Assembly: GCA_028818385.1 (NCBI GenBank)
Contig: JAPPNY010000160.1
Location: forward strand, 23,559 to 42,448
Direction: 5' to 3'
Source: Spirochaetaceae bacterium
GTDB taxonomy: Bacteria; Spirochaetota; Spirochaetia; SZUA-6; Bin103
Length of the DNA stretch: 18,890 bases
Shown: positions 6,181-14,318 of the stretch, in pieces
Position numbering within the stretch: position 1 is the stretch's first letter
How the letters are laid out: every line of letters begins with the position of its first letter
Program-made: the position numbers and the translations under genes
Notes under the pieces: generated by a model
Databases searched by the model: none
What the model saw: only the letters and a program-made list of their open reading frames with translations
Told to the model about the DNA's origin: nothing

Positions 6181-7816
6181 CAGCACCGTACTGTTCATCG
6201 GCGATCAGCCGCAGTTCTTCTTCGACGACGCCGTGGTCGAGGTGGCCGACCACCTCACCCGAACCATCCACCGGCCGGTGCCCGATGAGCGCAGCCCCCT
6301 GATCAGCCGCGACCGTCCGTGGGAGCACGTGACCTACTTCTCGTGCAACTCCTGGAACCTGCGGCGCGATGCGGACAGCGGCCGCTTCCACTGCTTCTAC
6401 ACCGACTTCAAGATGGACCGGGAGCGGCTGTGGAGCCGCGGCGGCGGCTCCCACGGCTGGGAGAACGCCCGCCTGCGCCAGCTCTACGCCCGCTCCGAGG
6501 ACGGTATCGACTGGGTCAAGCCGCCCATGGGAATCCAGCACGAGGACGGCCACGACACCAACATCGTGTTCGGCACCGAGGACTACGGATCGGTGTACGA
6601 CATCTTCATCGTTGACGATCCGCTGGAGCGCGACCCGCGGCGCCGCTTCAAGACCCTCTACACCCGGATCGTGCCCGTGGATGAGAACGAGTCGCGGTTC
6701 ACCGTCCACGCCGCCTACTCGGCGGACGGCATCCACCTCACCCCCAGCGACGAGGGGCCGGTGTTCGGCCGCCTGGGCCGGGAGCGGGGCGACGTCACCA
6801 TCATGGCGTTCGATCCCGATTCGCAAACCCACATCGCCGCCACGCGCCATCCCTTCTACCGATCGGTGCCCGGGCGCGGCCACCTGCGACCGCCGGCGCC
6901 CGGCCGCCCGGGCGTGGGCGGCGAGCCCGGATTCGATGCGGCCTTGGGGAGCGCCACCCGGCAGGGCAGGCGCCGCATCTTCCTGATCGAGAGCCGCGAC
7001 TTCCTGCGCTGGAGTGAACCGCGCCCGATCCTGGTTCCGGACCCCGCGCTCGACAACCTCGACGACGCGTTCTACGGCATGACGCCGCTGCGCCTCGGCG
7101 GCCAATGGGTGGGCTTCCTCAACGTGTTCCACATGGTGAGCAACACCATGGACGTGCAGCTCGTGCACAGCCGGGACGGGCGCGCATGGCATCGCGTCGC
7201 CCCCGGCCGGCCGTGGCTGCAGCGCGGCGAACCCGGTTCGTGGAACGAGTTCATGGTCACGGTGCCGAGCCCGCCGGTAGCCATGGGCGACGAGCTGTGG
7301 GTGTACCACGGCGGCTCGAAGAATCACCATGACTGGTGGTTCGCCGGCGGCAACGAGGCGGCCGACAACCCGGAGGCATGGCGTGACGTGCCCGAGGTGT
7401 GGGACTGGGACGCGGTTGGCTACGGCCTCGGCCTGGCGCGCCTGCGGCGAGACGGCTTCGTCTCCCTCGGCGCCAACCCGGTGCGCGAGGGAGTGCTGGT
7501 GACGCAGCCGTTGCTGTCGTGGGGGAACACCCTGGCGGTCAACGCCGCGTGCCGCGGGCACGGCTTCCTGCGGGCCGAGATCCTGGATGAGGCGGGCGCG
7601 GTGATCCCCGGCTACGCCGCCGGGGAGTGCGAGCCGTTCCGCGGCGACGCCGTGGAGCACGTGCTGCGCTGGAACGGACGCGCGGAGTTGCGTGGCCGGG
7701 CAGGCGCGGGCGCGGGGGCCGGGGAGGCGGATGCGCCGCGCTTCCGGCGCATCCGCTTCCTGCTGCGCGACGGGGAGCTGTACTCGTTCCGCCTGCGCGG
7801 CGGCGCCGGCTCCTGA
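6170..7816 (+). CDS. GH32/GH43-like five-bladed beta-propeller protein
   Basis: This 548-residue protein starts at a GTG that overlaps the antitoxin stop by 11 bases, so it is probably translationally coupled. No strong Shine-Dalgarno is seen and the next ATG lies far inside. The N-terminus, LFIGDQPQFFFDDAVVEVA then RTIHRP and DRPWE (residues 8-52), matches large uncharacterised propellers related to glycosyl hydrolases 32 and 43, which begin with an LFVDD-like strand and an HRP element. Repeated blade elements follow, including LYARSEDGIDW, TRIVPVDENESRF, FLIESRDFLRWSEP and LVHSRDGRAWHRV. The C-terminal ~100 residues look like a beta-sandwich. No signal peptide is visible, so a cytoplasmic role in glycoside or oligosaccharide breakdown is inferred. 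The catalytic residues and substrate are not determined. A Gly/Ala-rich linker lies near residues 507-515. Confidence 0.8.
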   Translation: MALDSTVLFIGDQPQFFFDDAVVEVADHLTRTIHRPVPDERSPLISRDRPWEHVTYFSCNSWNLRRDADSGRFHCFYTDFKMDRERLWSRGGGSHGWENARLRQLYARSEDGIDWVKPPMGIQHEDGHDTNIVFGTEDYGSVYDIFIVDDPLERDPRRRFKTLYTRIVPVDENESRFTVHAAYSADGIHLTPSDEGPVFGRLGRERGDVTIMAFDPDSQTHIAATRHPFYRSVPGRGHLRPPAPGRPGVGGEPGFDAALGSATRQGRRRIFLIESRDFLRWSEPRPILVPDPALDNLDDAFYGMTPLRLGGQWVGFLNVFHMVSNTMDVQLVHSRDGRAWHRVAPGRPWLQRGEPGSWNEFMVTVPSPPVAMGDELWVYHGGSKNHHDWWFAGGNEAADNPEAWRDVPEVWDWDAVGYGLGLARLRRDGFVSLGANPVREGVLVTQPLLSWGNTLAVNAACRGHGFLRAEILDEAGAVIPGYAAGECEPFRGDAVEHVLRWNGRAELRGRAGAGAGAGEADAPRFRRIRFLLRDGELYSFRLRGGAGS

Positions 7817-7890
7817 TCGTGGCGGCCGAGCATGTCGGATTGCCGCTTGGGCGCCGATTCGACAGACTCATGAGCGAGCGGCCCGCGCCC

Positions 7891-7897
7891 GAGGAGG
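7891..7897 (+). promoter_or_regulatory. Ribosome binding site fixing the start of the 7905 gene
   Basis: GAGGAGG lies 7 bases before ATG 7905. The frame is open back to 7692, but the upstream part overlaps the end of the preceding gene and is Arg-rich shadow sequence, so the ATG at 7905 is preferred. Confidence 0.75.
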
Positions 7898-7904
7898 ATC
7901 GGCG

Positions 7905-9086
7905 ATGAATCGACCCCTGAGCAGTGATCAGCTTCCGGCCACGCCATCACGCGACGACTTGGCGTGGCGCGACCACTGGGTGATGCAGCACGACGGCGAA
8001 GGCGGCCAGATCGGCCACCCGGCGGCGTTCCGGTTCCTGCCGTGGCACGGTGACCGCCCCGTGTTTCCGTGGGGCTTGGCGGTGTTGGACTCAGGCGGCT
8101 GGGCGGTGGCCGGCGTGGCGGGCTCCATGACGCTCGCCCAATCCAACCAGACCGTGATCGGCCTGAGCGGCGACCAGGGCGCGAGCTGGGACTACGTCGA
8201 GGTTCCCGGCTGCTCGACCCGGCCGATGATGCTGTCCAACCTGGGTTCCGGCGTCCTCAGCTTCATGTCGAGCTGGTCGGACGAGGGCAACTTCCGCTAC
8301 TACAGCCACGACCACGGCGCCACCTGGGAACGGGGCGACCGGCTGCCGGAGGCCCCCGACGGCACGCAGATGGACTGCGAGGGCAACGCCCTGATCGACC
8401 GCGACGCCGCCGGCAACGCCACGGTGGTGGCGGAGACCGGGCAGACGGTGTCCAAGGGGCCGCTGCCGCAGAATCCCTGCTGCGGCTGCATACGCTGGTC
8501 CCGCGACGGCGGCCGCACCTGGGGACCGGTGAGCTGGCCGCAGGAGTGGGTGTGGTACGACGAGTGCGACGGCGAGCGGGTGGAGCGCGGGGTAGGCGAG
8601 GGCGCCCTGGTCCGCGCCGCCAACGGCTCCGTCGTCGCCGCCGTGCGCAGCGACATGCCGGCGCAGTACATCCCGCTGCACTACGACAACTTCGAGGGCA
8701 CCGCGGTGTCGATCAGCAACGACGAAGGCGCGACCTGGAGCCCGCTGGACTTCGTGTTCGGCCCCGGCCGCCACCACGTCACGCTGCTGCGGCTGCCCAA
8801 CGACGACCTGGTGCTCACCGTGATCCGCCGCCTCGACTTCGGAGCCGGCGACCTGGCCACCTACCGGCGCGGCTGCGACGCCGTCGTCAGCCACGACCAC
8901 GGTGTCACCTGGGACGTCGAGCACCGCTACGTCGTGGACGACTTCGCCGCCCTCGGCACGGAAGAGTGGTACCACGTGGCATGCGGCCACCAGTTCTCGG
9001 TCTCGGTGGGCGACGGCTCGGTCCTCAGCGCGTACGGCAACTACCGCAACGCCGGCGCCCTGGTCCGCTGGCGGCCCGCCGGATAG
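7905..9086 (+). CDS. Asp-box (BNR) sialidase-superfamily protein 1
   Basis: The 393-residue protein carries five Asp-box turns of the form SxDxGxTW: SGDQGASW (88-95), SHDHGATW (134-141), SRDGGRTW (199-206), SNDEGATW (271-278) and SHDHGVTW (329-336). These mark a six-bladed sialidase-type propeller. GEGALVR (231-237) and the following VVAAVRSD resemble the Glu and second-Arg region of sialidases. However, no N-terminal F/YRIP arginine motif is seen, so true exo-sialidase activity is doubtful. A CxxxC-like cluster (NPCCGCIRW, 190-198) is unusual for the fold. There is no signal peptide. The gene follows the GH32/43-like gene by 88 bases on the same strand and ends 1 base from the convergent membrane-protein gene. 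Confidence 0.85.
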   Translation: MNRPLSSDQLPATPSRDDLAWRDHWVMQHDGEGGQIGHPAAFRFLPWHGDRPVFPWGLAVLDSGGWAVAGVAGSMTLAQSNQTVIGLSGDQGASWDYVEVPGCSTRPMMLSNLGSGVLSFMSSWSDEGNFRYYSHDHGATWERGDRLPEAPDGTQMDCEGNALIDRDAAGNATVVAETGQTVSKGPLPQNPCCGCIRWSRDGGRTWGPVSWPQEWVWYDECDGERVERGVGEGALVRAANGSVVAAVRSDMPAQYIPLHYDNFEGTAVSISNDEGATWSPLDFVFGPGRHHVTLLRLPNDDLVLTVIRRLDFGAGDLATYRRGCDAVVSHDHGVTWDVEHRYVVDDFAALGTEEWYHVACGHQFSVSVGDGSVLSAYGNYRNAGALVRWRPAG

Positions 9087-9087
9087 C

Positions 9088-9501
9088 TCAGTACGTCCGA
9101 CGGCGCCAGGGGACCGCGATGGCGGTCGCCACCAGGATCACGCCCAGGAGCCCCTGCAGCAGGTCCACGAGCCGGAACGCGTCGATGAAGCGGTCGCCGA
9201 GAGAGCGTGCCACGGGGAGATAGACCAGCAGCCGGGCCGGCAGGTAGGCGAGGGCGGCCAGTCCCTCCCAGAGCGTCACCCTGAGCACGGTGGCGCGCAG
9301 CCGGCCTTCCCGCGCCGCACGGGCGTACGCGAACCAGATGGTGAGGGCGGCGATCAGCTCGCCGAGCCCCAACAGGTAGATCGCCACCGACGCGAACAGT
9401 GCGCGCGCGCCGGTCCTCAGCTCGACGCCGGTGGCGGCCAAGTCCAGGAACTGCAGGAAGATCACCCCGGACAGTAGGATGGAGAGCAGCGCCGCGGCCA
9501 T
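9088..9501 (-). CDS. Small integral membrane protein, about four helices, unknown function
   Basis: The 137-residue product is strongly hydrophobic, with predicted membrane segments near residues 4-24, 33-58, 78-96 and 108-130. Short Arg-rich loops (YARAAREGRLRATVLR, about 59-74) and the Arg-rich end PWRRRTY would face the cytoplasm. I do not recognise a family. No clear ribosome site precedes the ATG at 9501, and no other start codon was found just upstream in frame. It lies 70 bases downstream of the second Asp-box gene on the same strand and may be cotranscribed with it. The hydrophobic pattern and low frame competition argue that it is real, but it could be a chance frame. Confidence 0.55.
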   Translation of the reverse strand: MAAALLSILLSGVIFLQFLDLAATGVELRTGARALFASVAIYLLGLGELIAALTIWFAYARAAREGRLRATVLRVTLWEGLAALAYLPARLLVYLPVARSLGDRFIDAFRLVDLLQGLLGVILVATAIAVPWRRRTY

Positions 9502-9571
9502 CCGCGCCGCTGCCCGCCGGGGCGTCGGTCTGGTGCGTGGTCCTGGCGCCCGGCCGCTCGGCCGGCGATCG

Positions 9572-10831
9572 TCAGCCGTAGAACCAGTCCAGCGGATAAC
9601 TGCGGATCACCGACTCCCGCGGCTTGCCGGCTTCGTCCCTGCCGCGCTCGCCCAGGGTGCTCGCCTGCCGTGTCTTGGGGCCCGAGTCGACCCACGAGCG
9701 GTGGTAGATCAGGAACACGCGGTCGCCGGCGAAGCACACGTTGGGATAGTCGAAGGTGGCGAAGTCGTCGGGCAGCGCGCCGACGTCCGGCAGCCCGATC
9801 ACGGGGATGATCGGGGACTCTGGGGCGATCTGGTCCACGTCCGCCAGGCCGGCTGACACCTCGATGGTCCTGAATTGCTCCCAGGATTCGCCCGAATCGC
9901 GCGAGATCGCACACGACAGCCGGCCGCGCCGGTAGCCGCGGCGGATCTCCTCCCGCGACACCTGGTTCCAGACGCAGATCAGGTCGCCGGTGGCGGGGAT
10001 GCGGCGCAGGCGCGGCGGCGAGTAGGAGGCGGCCAGCTCGGTCGGCCGCACCGCCGTCCAGCGTTCGCCGCCGTCGCTGGAGTAGCTGGCGACGATACGG
10101 CCCACGGTGGACCGCGCGAAAAACAGCAGGCGCCCGTCGGCGGTCTCGGCGACGCTCGGCTCGTCACAGGCGGTGACGCCGCCGTAGCCGTTGGCGATTC
10201 CGTGCTCGTCGAACCACCCCATCAGCGGCTGCGCGCGCTGCCACGTGCGTCCCCCGTCCTGCGACCGGCTCACGGCGGCGATGTCGATCTCCGGGTAGTG
10301 GTAGTGGCCGGAGACCTGCAGCCGGAGCCCCTTCCACGTGCCCCAGGTACTGATCTTGCGGTACTCCAGGCCCGGGTGGTCGTCGTTGCCGTAGCACTCG
10401 CGGCTCGGCATCACCAGCGTGCCGTCGCCGGTCTCGATGAGCGCGTCGTAGTACGGTGAGCCCAGCAGATCGACGGTGGAGCGCTGCCGCCACGTGCGGC
10501 CGTCGTCCTCCGACACCACCAGCCGGAAACACTCCTGCCGGTTGCGGTACACGAGCGCGAGCGGTCCTGCTTGCAGCCTGATGCACGCCAGCCCCTGCAG
10601 CCGGCCCGCGTCCGGCAACTCCAGCGCCAGCGGCTCTCCCCACGTGACGCCGCCGTCGGCGGAGCGCAGGAGCCGGCCGCCGGCTATCAGCCCCAGCGCG
10701 CCGTCGCTCAACGACACCAGCGCGCTCGCCTCACCGATCGCGACCTCCGTCACTTCGGTAACGCCCTCTGGAACCGGCTTGCGCCACTGCGGCCGCCCCG
10801 GCTGGTGCTCCTGGGATCCTGAGTCGCTCAT
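9572..10831 (-). CDS. Asp-box (BNR) sialidase-superfamily protein 2
   Basis: The 419-residue protein has five Asp-boxes: SADGGVTW (57-64), SEDDGRTW (107-114), SQDGGRTW (190-197), SSDGGERW (251-258) and SRDSGESW (310-317). The stretch ACDEPSVAETADGRLLFFAR (221-240), with E224 and R240, and SPPRLRRIPATGDLICVWN (271-289) are typical of bacterial sialidase/neuraminidase-like proteins of unknown specificity. The usual N-terminal RIP arginine is not evident. There is no signal peptide. GAGGAGG six bases or so before 10831 sets the start, although the frame is open to 10861. It is divergent from the permease operon, sharing a 155-base intergenic region, which suggests shared control with transport. 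Confidence 0.85.
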   Translation of the reverse strand: MSDSGSQEHQPGRPQWRKPVPEGVTEVTEVAIGEASALVSLSDGALGLIAGGRLLRSADGGVTWGEPLALELPDAGRLQGLACIRLQAGPLALVYRNRQECFRLVVSEDDGRTWRQRSTVDLLGSPYYDALIETGDGTLVMPSRECYGNDDHPGLEYRKISTWGTWKGLRLQVSGHYHYPEIDIAAVSRSQDGGRTWQRAQPLMGWFDEHGIANGYGGVTACDEPSVAETADGRLLFFARSTVGRIVASYSSDGGERWTAVRPTELAASYSPPRLRRIPATGDLICVWNQVSREEIRRGYRRGRLSCAISRDSGESWEQFRTIEVSAGLADVDQIAPESPIIPVIGLPDVGALPDDFATFDYPNVCFAGDRVFLIYHRSWVDSGPKTRQASTLGERGRDEAGKPRESVIRSYPLDWFYG

Positions 10832-10986
10832 GCGAACCTCCTCGCCGGCCGGTTTGCCCACGGCGGCGCAGGCTGGCCGCTGCCGATTCTATCATCCGGA
10901 GCGACCCGGCTCCGCGAGGAAGGTTGAACAGCGCGCCCCGCTGGGCGACACTGACGCAAGCCGGCACCGGCAGGCGGATATGCCCG
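10832..10986. promoter_or_regulatory. Divergent intergenic region between Asp-box protein 2 and the permease operon
   Basis: This 155-base gap must hold promoters for both directions. An AT-rich pocket at 10885-10895 (GATTCTATCAT) contains TATCAT (10890-10895, plus) and TAGAAT (minus, 10886-10891), each one base off a -10 consensus. No matching -35 was found at normal spacing. Just beyond lies the short hairpin annotated separately. GAGGAGG at 10837-10843 is the ribosome site of the minus-strand gene. Confidence 0.35.
10897..10914. promoter_or_regulatory. Short inverted repeat beside the AT-rich pocket
   Basis: CGGAGC (10897-10902) pairs with GCTCCG (10909-10914) around a 6-base loop. Its position directly after the candidate -10 element suggests an operator or a leader hairpin. 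In DNA this rich in G and C a 6-bp stem is weak evidence. Confidence 0.22.
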
Positions 10987-11979
10987 ATGGTCACCTTCAT
11001 CATTCGGAGAATCGCCACCGTAGTCCCCACACTGATCATGATCTCGATGCTGGTGTTCGGGGCGATCGAGCTCGTGCCGGGTACCTTCATCGACATCTTG
11101 ATCGCGCAACAGATCGCGGACACCGGCGAAGCGGAGCTCAGCGAGGGCCAGATCCGGCTGCTGGAACGGCAGTACGGCATCGGCAAACCGATCTACGTGC
11201 GCTGGTGGAAATGGGCCAGCCGCTTCGTGCAGGGGGACTTCGGGCGATCCTATGCCTACGGCCACCGGCCGGTGGCGCAGCTCATCACCGAGCGCATGGT
11301 GCTTACCGTCGTCCTCTCCCTGTGCAGCATCGTGTTCTCCTACCTGGTCGCGCTGCCGATCGGGATCTACTCGGCGGTGCGGCAGTACACGCTGGGCGAC
11401 AACGTCTTCACGGTGATCAGCTTCCTGGGCCTGAGCATTCCCAATTTCCTGCTCGCGCTGGTGCTGATCGTGATCAGCTTCTTCCAGTTCGGTCAGGTGC
11501 CGGGCGGGTTGTTCTCGGCCGAGTACGCCGCCGCTCCCTGGAGCCTGGGCAAGGTGCTCGACCTGCTGGCGCACCTGTGGGTGCCGGTGGTGGTGCTCGG
11601 CACGGCGGGGATGGCCGGCACCATGCGCATCCTGCGCGGCAACCTGCTGGACCAGCTTCGCCGCCCCTACGTGGATACGGCCCGCGCCAAGGGGCTGCGC
11701 GAGCGCATCGTGGTCGTCAAGTACCCGCTGCGGATCGCCCTCAACCCGTTCATTACCGGCATCGGCTTTGCGTTTCCCGCAGTGGTCGGGGGCGAGCTGA
11801 TCGTGTCGATCGTGCTCAACCTGCCGACCACGGGACCGTTGCTGTACGACGCGGTGACGCACCATGACGCGTTTCTGGCCGGCGCCATGGTGATGTTGCT
11901 CTCCACCCTGCTGGTGGTGGGCAACCTGGTGGCGGACCTGACGCTGGCGTGGGTCGACCCGCGCATCAGGTACGAGTGA
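10987..11979 (+). CDS. Oligopeptide/dipeptide-type ABC transporter permease (DppB/OppB-like)
   Basis: The 330-residue protein has the OppB/DppB layout. There is a first membrane helix (about 6-28), then a periplasmic segment with ERQYGIGKPIYVRW (60-73) and QGDFGRSYAYG (82-92). Further helices lie near 103-130, 140-167, 195-213, 255-275 and 298-320. The cytoplasmic EAA loop PYVDTARAKGLRERI (227-241) docks onto the ATPase. It ends in the family-typical AWVDPRIRYE. The ATG at 10987 gives the normal MxxFIIRRI start. A TTG at 10924 would add 21 atypical residues. Members import peptides, and several Opp-family systems import oligosaccharides instead. It overlaps the next gene by one base (TGATG), so the two permeases are co-translated. 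Confidence 0.93.
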   Translation: MVTFIIRRIATVVPTLIMISMLVFGAIELVPGTFIDILIAQQIADTGEAELSEGQIRLLERQYGIGKPIYVRWWKWASRFVQGDFGRSYAYGHRPVAQLITERMVLTVVLSLCSIVFSYLVALPIGIYSAVRQYTLGDNVFTVISFLGLSIPNFLLALVLIVISFFQFGQVPGGLFSAEYAAAPWSLGKVLDLLAHLWVPVVVLGTAGMAGTMRILRGNLLDQLRRPYVDTARAKGLRERIVVVKYPLRIALNPFITGIGFAFPAVVGGELIVSIVLNLPTTGPLLYDAVTHHDAFLAGAMVMLLSTLLVVGNLVADLTLAWVDPRIRYE

Positions 11980-13118
11980 TGAGCATGGCCGAGGCAGGAA
12001 CGACCGCTGGACCCGGAGGCGACATGCCGATCAAGGGTCGCAGCATCGGCTCCATCATGCGCCTCAAGTACCGGCGCAACCGGCTGGCCATGGTCGGCCT
12101 GTGGACGCTGATCGTGCTGTACGCACTCACCATGCTGTGCGAGTTCTTCGCGCCCTACACCCTGGACGACAACGCCAAGGGCTTCGAGAATCACCCGCCC
12201 ATGCGCATCCGTTTCTTCGACCTCGACGGGCGGTTCCACCTGCATCCGTTCGTCTACGGCGCCACCCGCACCCTGGACATGGAGACCTTCAAGACCCACT
12301 GGACGTCCAATCCCGACGAGCGGTTCCCCATTCACCTGTTCGTGCGCGGGGCGAGCGACTACCCGGTGCTGGGGTTTCTGCCGATCCGCAGCAACCTGCG
12401 TTTCTTCGGCGTCAAGGAGGGCCGCATCTTTCTGTTCGGCACCGACAAGTGGGGCCGCGACATGCTCTCGCGCATCCTCTACGGCGGGCGCGTGTCGCTG
12501 ACCATCGGCTGGGCCGGGGTGATGATCAGCCTGGTGCTGGGCATCCTCATCGGCGCGCTATCCGGCTACTTCGCGGGGGCGGTGGACCTGGTGGTGCAGC
12601 GCGTGATCGAGGTCATCATGTCGGTGCCTTCGCTGCCGCTGTGGATCCTGCTCGCCTCCGCGCTGCCCAAGGAGTGGACCCCGCTGCAGGTCTACTTCGG
12701 CCTCGTTGTGATCCTGTCGTTCATCGGCTGGACCGGCCTGGCACGGGTGGTGCGCGGCATGATCCTCTCGCACCGCGAGACTCAGTACATCCTGGCGGCG
12801 CGCAACATCGGCGCCGGCACCGGGCGCATCATGGCGCTGCACCTGGTCCCGAACATCTCCAGCTACCTGCTGGTGAACCTCACCCTGGCCATCCCCGGCA
12901 TGATCCTGGCCGAGACCAGCCTGAGCTTCCTGGGTCTGGGCATCCGCTCACCCATGACGAGCTGGGGAGTCATGCTGGAAGAGGCACAGAACATCAACAA
13001 CCTGGTCAACAACGTGTGGTACCTGATCCCGGCTCTGTTCGTGGTGGCGGCGATCCTGGCGTTCAACTTCGTCGGGGACGGCCTGCGCGATGCCGCCGAC
13101 CCCTTCAGCAGCAACTGA
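11979..13118 (+). CDS. Oligopeptide/dipeptide-type ABC transporter permease (DppC/OppC-like) with long periplasmic insert
   Basis: The 379-residue product is longer than typical DppC proteins of about 300 residues. After a first helix (about 38-58) there is a ~95-residue extracytoplasmic segment (60-152) before the hallmark FGTDKWGRDMLSRILYGGR (153-171). Further helices follow, with an EAA loop around ILAARNIGAGTGRIMALHLV (271-290), then FLGLGIRSP (317-325) and the standard C-terminus NFVGDGLRDAADP (363-375). The insert resembles the long-form OppC/YejE-type permeases. ATG 11979 overlaps the DppB-like stop. An internal ATG at 12024 (MPIKGRS) has a better GGAGG and may be used instead. It pairs with the preceding permease; the ATPases lie at 15529-17654 on the other strand. 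Confidence 0.93.
   Translation: MSMAEAGTTAGPGGDMPIKGRSIGSIMRLKYRRNRLAMVGLWTLIVLYALTMLCEFFAPYTLDDNAKGFENHPPMRIRFFDLDGRFHLHPFVYGATRTLDMETFKTHWTSNPDERFPIHLFVRGASDYPVLGFLPIRSNLRFFGVKEGRIFLFGTDKWGRDMLSRILYGGRVSLTIGWAGVMISLVLGILIGALSGYFAGAVDLVVQRVIEVIMSVPSLPLWILLASALPKEWTPLQVYFGLVVILSFIGWTGLARVVRGMILSHRETQYILAARNIGAGTGRIMALHLVPNISSYLLVNLTLAIPGMILAETSLSFLGLGIRSPMTSWGVMLEEAQNINNLVNNVWYLIPALFVVAAILAFNFVGDGLRDAADPFSSN
12015..12019 (+). promoter_or_regulatory. GGAGG before an alternative start at 12024
   Basis: GGAGG lies 4 bases before an in-frame ATG (12024). It competes with the ATG at 11979, which overlaps the upstream stop but has only a weak AGG. The choice affects only the first 15 residues, which are Gly/Ala-rich and non-membrane. 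Confidence 0.4.
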
Positions 13119-13132
13119 TCGCGCGCGGCCGA

Positions 13133-14218
13133 TCAGTAGCCGGCCCACCGGGCGGCGGCTTCCGCGGCGCTCTGCTCGCGTCCTGTCACGTCGCCGCCGA
13201 GCCACCGGTAGGGGCGCGGGCGCAGGGTCAGGGTGCGATCGGCCAGCGGCAGCGCGACCGGTACGGAACCGCATGCGGCGGACTGCTTGGCGGCGATCGC
13301 AACCTCCAGCGCCTGGCGCAGGTCGTGCCCGGAGATCCACAGCTCGCTGCCGGTGCGGACCGTGTCCAGGAAGGAGCCGATGGAGGTGCCCAGGTAGCCG
13401 AACCGCGGATAGGCCACCTGCGAGAAGGGGCGGTCCAGGGGGAGGCGGCGGCCGGCCGCGTCGCGGCCGGCATACACCGTGGTGGCTTCCCAGTCCCAGC
13501 GGATCAGCGCCCGCTCCGTCCACACGTCCACCCCTTTCTGCGGTGTCTCCGCGCCGAATACCGGCACCGCCAGGCCGTCGCTCATCGTGAAGCGCCCGTT
13601 GATGATCAGTCCTTCCTCGTCCTCGCCGTCGGCCAGCTTGTGCTCCGGCGTGCCCCACGCCACCACCTCGGCGACCTCCGCGCCCGTGAGCAGGCGCAGC
13701 ACCGATATGTGCTGGCAGCCGCCGCCGGAGATCTCGCCGCCGCTTCCCCAGCGGTGAACGGCCGCTCCGGTGATCGGACCGAACTCGCCGGCGTGGAGCC
13801 AGGCTGCTGCTTCCTGCACGTCGGCGCGGGCACGCTGCAGGTTGCCGCCGCCGAACACGACGCCGGCTGAGCGGCAGGCGTCCACCATGGCGTCGGCGTC
13901 CGCCAGGGTGGCGGCGATCGGCTTGTCGGTGGTGACCCCGCGCACGCCGGCGGCGACGGCCGCCAGCACCGCGTCCTTGATGTAACGCACCGGCAGCACC
14001 AGCGCCGCCACGTCCGGCACCACCTCGGCGAACAGCGAGCGTGCATCGGTGAACAGGGCGGTCACGCCGAAGCGCTCCCCGACGACCGTGCGCCGCTCGG
14101 GGTTGGCCTCGGCGATGGCCACCAGCGTCGTGTCGGGGCGGGTCGCGTAGACCGCCGCGTAGTGCTGTCCCAAGCGGCCGCAGCCGATCACGGCGACGGT
14201 GAGCGAGTCAGATCCCAT
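13133..14218 (-). CDS. Second Gfo/Idh/MocA-family oxidoreductase
   Basis: The 361-residue protein has an N-terminal Rossmann motif VAVIGCGRLGQHY (8-20) and the catalytic-lysine motif GVTTDKPIAAT (94-104), a DKP variant of EKP. The C-terminal domain holds GGEISGGGCQHISVLRLL (160-177), where H170 fits the active-site region. It is only distantly similar to the 530-1606 protein, so substrate specificity probably differs. The start at 14218 is fixed by a near-perfect AAGGAGGTGA. It converges with the DppC-like permease (14-base gap) and diverges from the galactonate-dehydratase-like gene, with which it likely shares control and possibly a pathway. Confidence 0.88.
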   Translation of the reverse strand: MGSDSLTVAVIGCGRLGQHYAAVYATRPDTTLVAIAEANPERRTVVGERFGVTALFTDARSLFAEVVPDVAALVLPVRYIKDAVLAAVAAGVRGVTTDKPIAATLADADAMVDACRSAGVVFGGGNLQRARADVQEAAAWLHAGEFGPITGAAVHRWGSGGEISGGGCQHISVLRLLTGAEVAEVVAWGTPEHKLADGEDEEGLIINGRFTMSDGLAVPVFGAETPQKGVDVWTERALIRWDWEATTVYAGRDAAGRRLPLDRPFSQVAYPRFGYLGTSIGSFLDTVRTGSELWISGHDLRQALEVAIAAKQSAACGSVPVALPLADRTLTLRPRPYRWLGGDVTGREQSAAEAAARWAGY

Positions 14219-14318
14219 GAGTCACCTCCTTGCCTTCGCGGCGGCGATCATACCGCGGAACGGAGGCGCGCCGACGAGGCCTCGCATCGGCTACCGTACC
14301 TGTCAGCAGGGGAGGACG
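14219..14318. promoter_or_regulatory. Divergent intergenic region of the second oxidoreductase/dehydratase pair
   Basis: This 100-base gap separates two divergent starts. The minus strand has TATGAT (plus 14247-14252), one base off TATAAT, well placed ahead of the oxidoreductase ribosome site, but no convincing -35 lies upstream. The minus-strand ribosome site is 14222-14231. On the plus strand AGGGGAGG (14308-14315) precedes ATG 14319 by 3 bases. No clear operator repeat was found. Confidence 0.3.
14222..14231 (-). promoter_or_regulatory. Near-perfect Shine-Dalgarno of the second oxidoreductase gene
   Basis: AAGGAGGTGA on the minus strand complements the 16S rRNA 3' end almost fully. The GGAGG core is 6 bases from the ATG at 14218. 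This fixes the start and suggests strong translation. Confidence 0.75.

Noticed and set aside
6161..7660. 499-codon open frame on the minus strand
   Set aside because: Antisense to the GH32/43-like propeller gene, which has the convincing motifs. The minus product looks like GC-driven shadow sequence.
8069..9223. 384-codon open frame on the plus strand overlapping Asp-box protein 1
   Set aside because: Extremely Arg-rich out-of-frame translation; the real frame has five Asp-boxes.
12101..13870. 589-codon open frame on the plus strand
   Set aside because: It runs out of frame through the DppC-like permease and antisense through the second oxidoreductase, and its product is Arg/Gly/His-rich without membrane helices.
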